Notes under the pieces: generated by a model
Database searches by the model: none
What the model was told of the DNA's origin: nothing
What the model saw: the letters and a program-made list of their open reading frames with translations, nothing else
Part shown: positions 7,201 through 11,128 of the stretch, in pieces
Numbering within the stretch: the first letter of the stretch is position 1
Layout of the letters: each line of letters begins with the position of its first letter
From: Chloracidobacterium sp. UBA6041
GTDB lineage: Bacteria; Acidobacteriota; Blastocatellia; Pyrinomonadales; Pyrinomonadaceae
DNA length: 11,128 nucleotides
Assembly: GCA_002427845.1 (NCBI GenBank)
Contig: DIYZ01000295.1
Span: forward strand, 4,045 to 15,172
Direction: 5' to 3'
Program-made: the position numbers and the translations under genes

Positions 7201-8840
7201 ATTCGACGCCTGGCGTTGGTCTCATCTCGCCGCCGCCGCATCACGACATCTATTCCATCGAAGATCTGGCTGAGCTGATCTACGACCTCAAGAGTGCCAA
7301 CCAGACGGCCCGCATCAGCGTCAAGCTTGTTGCTGAGGTCGGAGTCGGCACGGTAGCAGCGGGCGTTGCGAAAGCACACGCCGATGTTGTGCTGATTAGC
7401 GGCTACGATGGCGGCACCGGCGCCTCACCGCTTTCCAGCATCAAGCATGCGGGTGTGCCGTGGGAGCTCGGTCTCGCTGAGACTCACCAGACTCTGCTGC
7501 TCAACGACCTGCGCAGCCGCATCGCAATTGAGACAGACGGGCAACTCAAAACCGGACGCGACGTAGTTGTGGCTGCGTTGCTGGGAGCGGAAGAGTTTGG
7601 TTTTGCAACGGCGCCGCTCGTAGGGCTGGGTTGCATCATGATGCGCGTCTGCCACTTGAACACTTGTCCGGTTGGCGTTGCGACGCAGGATCCGAAGCTG
7701 CGGGCCAGGTTCAGCGGCGACCCTGCACACGTCGTCAACTTCATGCACTTTATCGCTGAGGAGGTGCGCGAGTTAATGGCCCAACTCGGCTACCGCACAA
7801 TCAATGAAATGATTGGCCGGACGGAATGCATCGAGATGCGGAGGGCTATTGAGCAATGGAAGACGCGCGGCCTCGACTTTTCAAACATTCTTTATCAGCC
7901 GAATGTGCCAGAGACGGTGGGCCGTTATCGCCAGATCCCGCAGGAGCACGGACTGGAAAAATCGCTCGACAGGACGACGTTGCTCGAACTTTGCAAGCCG
8001 GCACTCGAAGACCGCACCCCCGTCTCGGTGACACTGCCAATCCGTAACATCAATCGCGCTGTCGGCACAATGCTTGGTAGTTCGGTGACGCGCCGCTACG
8101 GTGCGGAAGGTCTGCCCGTCGACACGATTCAGCTCTCGTTCAATGGTTCCGCCGGCCAGAGTTTCGGCGCGTTTGTGCCGCGTGGAGTGACACTCAAACT
8201 CGAAGGCGACGCAAACGACTATGTCGGCAAAGGATTATCGGGCGGCAAGATCATTGTGTACCCGCCACGCGAAGCCACCTTCAACCCACAAGACAACGTG
8301 ATCATCGGCAACGTGGCGTTCTACGGCGCGACCAGCGGCGAAGCCTACATTGCTGGCGTCGCGGGTGAGAGGTTTTGTGTGCGCAACAGCGGAGTCTACG
8401 CCGTGGTCGAAGCCCTGGGCGATCACGGTTGTGAATACATGACCGGCGGTCGCGTGGTAGTGCTGGGCCAAACCGGCCGCAACTTTGCCGCGGGGATGTC
8501 CGGAGGTATCGCCTACGTGCTCGATAAAAAAGGCGATTTCGCGAGGCGCTGTAACAAGGCGATGGTTCAACTCACGAGCGTGGAAGACGCCGAGGAGAAG
8601 GAGTCGATTAAGAGCATGATTTTCCGCCACGCCGAGTACACGGGCAGCAGCCGCGCCACTGAGGTGCTGCTTTCGTGGGATGAATGGTTACCGAAGTTTG
8701 TGCGCGTCATTCCGCACGACTACCAGCGCGTGCTGGAGACGCAGAAGGAAATGAAGAAAAGCGGCATGACGCACGAAGGAGCGGAGATGGCTGCGTTTGA
8801 ATTGAACTCCCATGCTTTAGCCCGCGCCGCAGGGCAGTGA
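4212..8840 (+). CDS. gltB: Glutamate synthase (GOGAT), large (alpha) subunit
   Basis: With GltD it converts glutamine and 2-oxoglutarate into two glutamates in the cytoplasm. The 1542 aa are normal for the family. Residues 1-21 look like the short propeptide removed to expose Cys22 (D-A-C-G-T-G-F), the N-terminal nucleophile of the class II glutaminase domain (about 22-430). H-S-R-F-S-T (232-237) and H-N-G-E (254-257) are the matching substrate-site motifs. The central domain runs from about 475 to 770 and includes the P-M-A-T-G-G-N block near 492. The FMN synthase domain runs from about 840 to 1200, with M-S-Y-G-S-I-S at 897, N-T-G-E-G-G at 922, K-P-G-E-G-G at 976 and S-G-Y-D-G-G-T-G-A at 1063. 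Cys1141, Cys1147 and Cys1152 (C-x5-C-x4-C) match the [3Fe-4S] ligands. A GXGXG beta-helix domain follows, around 1366. No Shine-Dalgarno is visible at ATG 4212; its ATGA overlaps the stop of a mini-ORF. It is followed by gltD after a 133-base repeat spacer. Confidence 0.97.
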   Translation: MTQFGFPKKQGLYDPRHEHDACGTGFVVDIKGRKSHDIVQKAIQVLLNLEHRGACGSEKNTGDGAGILLQIPHVFLAAECAKLKIALPPPGQYAVGMVFLPTEEESRAECEKLFEEIVEEEGQAVLGWRSVPTDNSSIGFTAKASEPVIRQLFIGRCQALSDDLAFERKLCVIRKRISKAAKRGIHERGMFYIPSLSCRTIVYKGMLTASQLAFFYPDLREPFVESTLALVHSRFSTNTFPSWARAHPYRYIAHNGEINTLRGNINWMRARESKFESRFFGPEIQKILPVIDTDGSDSAMFDNALEMLTLTGRSLPHAIMMMIPEPWGDHESLSGSMSEEKRAFYEYHSFLMEPWDGPASIAFTDGIRIGAVLDRNGLRPSRYYVTKDGLVVMASEVGVLDIPPDNVLSKGRLQPGRMFLVDTEAGRIVDDEELKQQIATEHPYSHWLKDNVVKLDELPSPPLPPEPDHLTVLQRQQAFGYTNEELKLLIAPMATGGNEAIGSMGSDTPIAVLSERPQLLYNYFKQLFAQITNPPVDAIREELIMSTDTSIGPEANMLEPTPECARQIKLPSPILTNEELEKLRHLADPDNRVGDSRFKSVTLPMLFEVGAGGRGLESALDELCRQSSAAIARGFGIIILSDRGATSKLAPIPALLAVAGVHHHLIRQGTRTQVGLVIESGEPREVHHFALLLGYGAAAINPYLAFETLRDMIARELLTGVDFDKAIANYIKAINKGVVKVISKMGISTIQSYCGAQIFEAIGLNEDFVDRYFTWTPSRIGGIGLDVIAEEVKLRHKQGFPNRQAHDQTLGDGGEYQWRREGEVHLFSPETIHKLQYACRSNSYQVFKEYSELVNNQSSRLCTLRGLMELKPARAPIPIEEVEPVADIVKRFKTGAMSYGSISKEAHEALAIAMNRIGGRSNTGEGGEDPERYVREDNGDSRNSAIKQVASGRFGVTSNYLVNAEELQIKVAQGAKPGEGGQLPGHKVYPEIARVRHSTPGVGLISPPPHHDIYSIEDLAELIYDLKSANQTARISVKLVAEVGVGTVAAGVAKAHADVVLISGYDGGTGASPLSSIKHAGVPWELGLAETHQTLLLNDLRSRIAIETDGQLKTGRDVVVAALLGAEEFGFATAPLVGLGCIMMRVCHLNTCPVGVATQDPKLRARFSGDPAHVVNFMHFIAEEVRELMAQLGYRTINEMIGRTECIEMRRAIEQWKTRGLDFSNILYQPNVPETVGRYRQIPQEHGLEKSLDRTTLLELCKPALEDRTPVSVTLPIRNINRAVGTMLGSSVTRRYGAEGLPVDTIQLSFNGSAGQSFGAFVPRGVTLKLEGDANDYVGKGLSGGKIIVYPPREATFNPQDNVIIGNVAFYGATSGEAYIAGVAGERFCVRNSGVYAVVEALGDHGCEYMTGGRVVVLGQTGRNFAAGMSGGIAYVLDKKGDFARRCNKAMVQLTSVEDAEEKESIKSMIFRHAEYTGSSRATEVLLSWDEWLPKFVRVIPHDYQRVLETQKEMKKSGMTHEGAEMAAFELNSHALARAAGQ

Positions 8841-8847
8841 AGAAAAG

Positions 8848-8964
8848 AAGTGATGAGTGATGAGTGATGAGTGATGAGTTCTGAGTGAAAAAGAAGTGCT
8901 GAGTATGGAGTCGTTCGCCCCATCTACTCGGTACTCAGAACTCAGTACTCGTTACTCATCACTT
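8848..8964. repeat. Heptamer repeat array (AGTNNNG) in two opposing arms, gltB-gltD spacer
   Basis: On the + strand, 7-base units run from 8849: AGTGATG four times (8849-8876), then AGTTCTG (8877-8883), an 11-base broken unit (8884-8894), AGTGCTG, AGTATGG and AGTCGTT (8895-8915). On the - strand, read from 8963 back to 8922, six units follow in strict 7-base phase: AGTGATG, AGTAACG, AGTACTG, AGTTCTG, AGTACCG and AGTAGAT. AGT is constant and the next three bases vary. The arms pair in part (8848-8858 with 8954-8964; 8876-8886 with 8933-8943), giving a long imperfect hairpin. It fills nearly all of the spacer, ending 9 bases before the gltD start. Confidence 0.85.
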
Positions 8965-8973
8965 GGTATTAAG

Positions 8974-10458
8974 ATGGGCAAACCTACAGGATTCATGGAA
9001 TACACTCGGACGCTTCCCGTCGTCCGGCCACCAGCGGAGCGCATCTCCGACTGGCAGGAATTCCATCTGCACTCTCCTGAGGAAGCGCTCCGTGAACAAG
9101 GCGCTCGTTGCATGGATTGTGGCGTGCCGTTTTGCCATACCGGCCGCATGATTGGTGGGGCGGCTTCCGGGTGTCCCATTAACAATCTAATTCCTGAGTG
9201 GAACGATCTCGTCTACCGGGGCCATTGGCGCGAAGCGCTGAGTCGCCTTCATCACACCAACAACTTTCCGGAATTTACGGGCCGGGTTTGTCCCGCGCCG
9301 TGCGAAGGTTCATGCGTGCTTGGTATCAGTGATAACCCGGTCACGATCAAGACGATTGAGCAAGCGATCATTGACAAAGGCTTTGAGGCAGGCTGGGTTG
9401 TTCCTGAACCTCCGCCAGTGCGTACCGGCAAAGAGATCGCAGTGATCGGCTCTGGTCCGGCCGGACTGGCTTGCGCCGCACAACTTAATCGCGCGGGTCA
9501 TTGGGTGACCGTGTTTGAAAGAGCCGACCGGGTTGGTGGACTATTGATGTACGGCATTCCCAACATGAAGTTGGAAAAGACGCTGGTTGAGCGGCGCACC
9601 GATCTGATGGCCGCCGAGGGCGTTCAGTTCGTTACGAGCACGCATGTCGGCTACGACTATCCTGCCGGCAGATTAATGCAAGAGTTTGACGCGGTGGTGC
9701 TCTGCGGCGGCGCAACCCGCCCACGCAATCTGACCATCGAGGGCCGGGACTTGGCGGGGATTTATTTCGCGATGGAGTTTCTGCATGGCAACACCAGGAG
9801 TCTGCTGGACAGCAACCACGAAGATGGACGCTATCTCTCGGCAAAGGACCAGGACGTGATCGTCATTGGCGGAGGCGACACCGGCACCGACTGTGTGGGC
9901 ACTGCCTTGAGACACGGTTGTAAGAGTCTGGTGCAATTTGAAATTCTGTCGAAGCCGCCTGACGAGCGAGCGCCCGACAACCCATGGCCGCAGTGGCCCA
10001 AAGTTTATCGACTTGACTACGGTCAGGAAGAGGTCGCCGCTGTCTTCGGGCAGGACCCACGTACCTACTACGTCATGAGCAAGCAGTTTATTGGGGATGA
10101 GACGGGCAAACTGCGCGGGGTGCAAACGGTGCAGATTGAGTGGACCAGCAATAACAACGGAGGCTCCGTGCCGCGAGAGATTCCTGGTACGGAACGGGAG
10201 TGGCCCGTGCAAATGGTCCTGCTGGCCATGGGTTTCCTGGGACCAGAGACCGACGGGCTGCTGTCGCAGCTCGGTGTAGTGATTGATGCGCGCGGCAATG
10301 TTCGGATTAACGAAGACAAGATGACGAGTGTGTCCGGAGTTTTCGCAGCCGGCGACATGGCGCGCGGCCAGTCGCTGGTCGTTTGGGCGATTGCCGACGG
10401 CCGCCGGGCCGCGAAAGGTGTCGATAAATACTTGATGGGAGAAACGACGCTTCCGTAG
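8974..10458 (+). CDS. gltD: Glutamate synthase, small (beta) subunit, NADPH-type
   Basis: Electron-input subunit of glutamate synthase: it takes electrons from NAD(P)H through FAD and iron-sulfur clusters to the FMN of GltB. The 494 aa are slightly longer than the enteric protein (about 470). The N-terminal part holds the cysteines expected for two [4Fe-4S] clusters: C46, C49, C54 and C67, then C106, C110 and C114 (C-P-A-P-C-E-G-S-C). The FAD dinucleotide fold has G159-S-G-P-A-G164. The second, nucleotide-binding fold has G-G-G-D-T-G at 299-304. The C-terminal A-A-G-D-M-A-R-G-Q-S block completes the FAD site. The frame is open upstream to 8896, but those 26 codons lie in heptamer repeat DNA. 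The family start M-G-K-P-T-G-F matches ATG 8974, so I use that. No good Shine-Dalgarno is visible, so translation may depend on coupling or on a leaderless or weak site. Confidence 0.96.
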   Translation: MGKPTGFMEYTRTLPVVRPPAERISDWQEFHLHSPEEALREQGARCMDCGVPFCHTGRMIGGAASGCPINNLIPEWNDLVYRGHWREALSRLHHTNNFPEFTGRVCPAPCEGSCVLGISDNPVTIKTIEQAIIDKGFEAGWVVPEPPPVRTGKEIAVIGSGPAGLACAAQLNRAGHWVTVFERADRVGGLLMYGIPNMKLEKTLVERRTDLMAAEGVQFVTSTHVGYDYPAGRLMQEFDAVVLCGGATRPRNLTIEGRDLAGIYFAMEFLHGNTRSLLDSNHEDGRYLSAKDQDVIVIGGGDTGTDCVGTALRHGCKSLVQFEILSKPPDERAPDNPWPQWPKVYRLDYGQEEVAAVFGQDPRTYYVMSKQFIGDETGKLRGVQTVQIEWTSNNNGGSVPREIPGTEREWPVQMVLLAMGFLGPETDGLLSQLGVVIDARGNVRINEDKMTSVSGVFAAGDMARGQSLVVWAIADGRRAAKGVDKYLMGETTLP

Positions 10459-10467
10459 CAGGCCTTC

Positions 10468-10586
10468 GGCAGTTTCGAGTTCCGAGTTTCAAGTGCAGAA
10501 GATCAAAGGCACTCGCAGAACTCCGATCCCGAAGATCAAAGCTCAGGACACAAAGCCGAACTCGAAACTCGAAACTCGAAACTGCC
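10468..10586. repeat. Second heptamer array in opposing arms, gltD-ilvB spacer
   Basis: The left arm 10468-10490 and right arm 10564-10586 are reverse complements with one mismatch over 23 bases. Both are built of 7-base units. On the + strand: AGTTTCG, AGTTCCG, AGTTTCA and AGTGCAG (10471-10498). On the - strand: AGTTTCG three times and AGTTCGG (10583 back to 10556). The interior carries an 11-base direct repeat GAAGATCAAAG at 10498-10508 and 10531-10541. The unit fits the same AGTNNN pattern, and most units end in G, as in the gltB-gltD spacer, though the variable bases differ. Confidence 0.8.
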
Positions 10587-10596
10587 GCAAAGCAGC

Positions 10597-10602
10597 GAAG
10601 GA
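10597..10602 (+). promoter_or_regulatory. Shine-Dalgarno of ilvB
   Basis: GAAGGA lies 5 bases before ATG 10608. It is the only good Shine-Dalgarno in the gltB-gltD-ilvB run and fixes this start. Confidence 0.7.
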
Positions 10603-10607
10603 ACCAC

Positions 10608-11128
10608 ATGAGCGCACAGCCACAAACGCTAACACCTGCAACCCAACTCCCGCTGGCCGACGCGATACAAGAGCCGCGCGGGGCGGAGATTCTGATCGAA
10701 GCACTCCTGCATGAGGGCGTGGATGCGATCTTCGGTTATCCCGGTGGAGCTGTACTGCACATCTACGACGAGCTGTGGCGCGCGCGCGATCGCGTGACGC
10801 ATTACCTCGTGCGCCACGAACAAGGCGCGGTGCACATGGCCGAAGGTTATGCGCGCGCCTCAGGCCGCGTCGGGGTTGCGCTCGTTACCTCGGGGCCGGG
10901 TGCAACCAATGCGATGACCGGCATCGCCAATGCCTACATGGATTCGACGCCGATAGTGGTCATCACCGGTCAGGTGCCGACGCCGCTCATCGGCACGGAC
11001 GCTTTTCAGGAAGTTGATACGGTGGGTATCACGCGTTCCTGCGTCAAGCACAACTACCTGGTGCGCGACGTCCGGGATCTGGCGCCTGTAGTCCACGAAG
11101 CTTTTCACCTGGCGCGAACGGGCCGGCC
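10608..11128 (+). CDS. ilvB: Acetolactate synthase large subunit, 5' part only
   Basis: First 173 codons of the ThDP-dependent enzyme that condenses pyruvate with pyruvate or 2-ketobutyrate, the first common step of valine, leucine and isoleucine synthesis. The frame runs off the window end. After a 24-residue non-conserved lead, the ThDP pyrimidine-binding domain starts (R24-G-A-E-I-L). It has F-G-Y-P-G-G-A (42-48), H70-E71-Q-G-A with the catalytic Glu71 that activates ThDP, A-E-G-Y-A-R-A-S-G (78-86), and then the T-S-G-P-G-A-T-N and T-G-Q-V-P blocks typical of large subunits. The central and pyrophosphate-binding domains are outside the window. It follows gltD by 149 bases and may be co-transcribed. 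A neighbouring ilvN (regulatory subunit) and ilvC beyond the window would be usual. The link to gltBD is metabolic: the last step of the pathway uses glutamate as amino donor. Confidence 0.93.
   Translation, partial: MSAQPQTLTPATQLPLADAIQEPRGAEILIEALLHEGVDAIFGYPGGAVLHIYDELWRARDRVTHYLVRHEQGAVHMAEGYARASGRVGVALVTSGPGATNAMTGIANAYMDSTPIVVITGQVPTPLIGTDAFQEVDTVGITRSCVKHNYLVRDVRDLAPVVHEAFHLARTGR

Noticed and set aside
6801..7379. 192-codon minus-strand frame inside gltB
   Set aside because: It lies fully antisense to the conserved FMN domain and has no recognisable protein features. It is a shadow of GC-rich coding DNA.

Overview
The window reads as a chromosomal nitrogen-assimilation region of a Gram-negative bacterium with moderately GC-rich DNA. 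The first gene is an outer-membrane porin with a signal peptide. The protein families, the loosely packed genes and the repeat-laden spacers would suit an Acidobacteriota (Blastocatellia-like) genome. That placement is inference from general resemblance and was not tested by a search.

Layout, all on the + strand: (1) 1-436, no supportable gene. (2) 437-1795, a BBP2/OmpL-like beta-barrel porin with an N-terminal coiled coil. (3) 1796-2035, a hairpin that looks like the porin terminator, then a sigma-54-type -24/-12 promoter and a strong Shine-Dalgarno. (4) 2036-3451, glnA, type I glutamine synthetase. (5) 3452-4211, a 760-base gap with a 35-bp inverted repeat, a terminator-like hairpin and a possible gltB leader. 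(6) 4212-8840, gltB. (7) 8841-8973, a spacer made almost entirely of 7-base repeats in two opposing arms. (8) 8974-10458, gltD. (9) 10459-10607, a second spacer with opposing 7-base repeat arms. (10) 10608 to the window edge, the 5' part of ilvB.

The genes form one metabolic unit. GlnA fixes ammonium into glutamine. GltB and GltD pass the amide nitrogen to 2-oxoglutarate to make glutamate (the GS-GOGAT cycle). IlvB starts branched-chain amino acid synthesis, whose final transamination uses glutamate. The porin may supply small solutes through the outer membrane, but its substrate cannot be read from sequence.

I see no new enzyme system, mobile element, CRISPR array or RNA gene. The proteins are ordinary members of known families. 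The less ordinary signals are non-coding: the sigma-54-like promoter before glnA, the AGTNNNG heptamer arrays that fill both spacers of the gltB-gltD-ilvB run, the long inverted repeat after glnA, and the structured, start/stop-overlapping leader before gltB.
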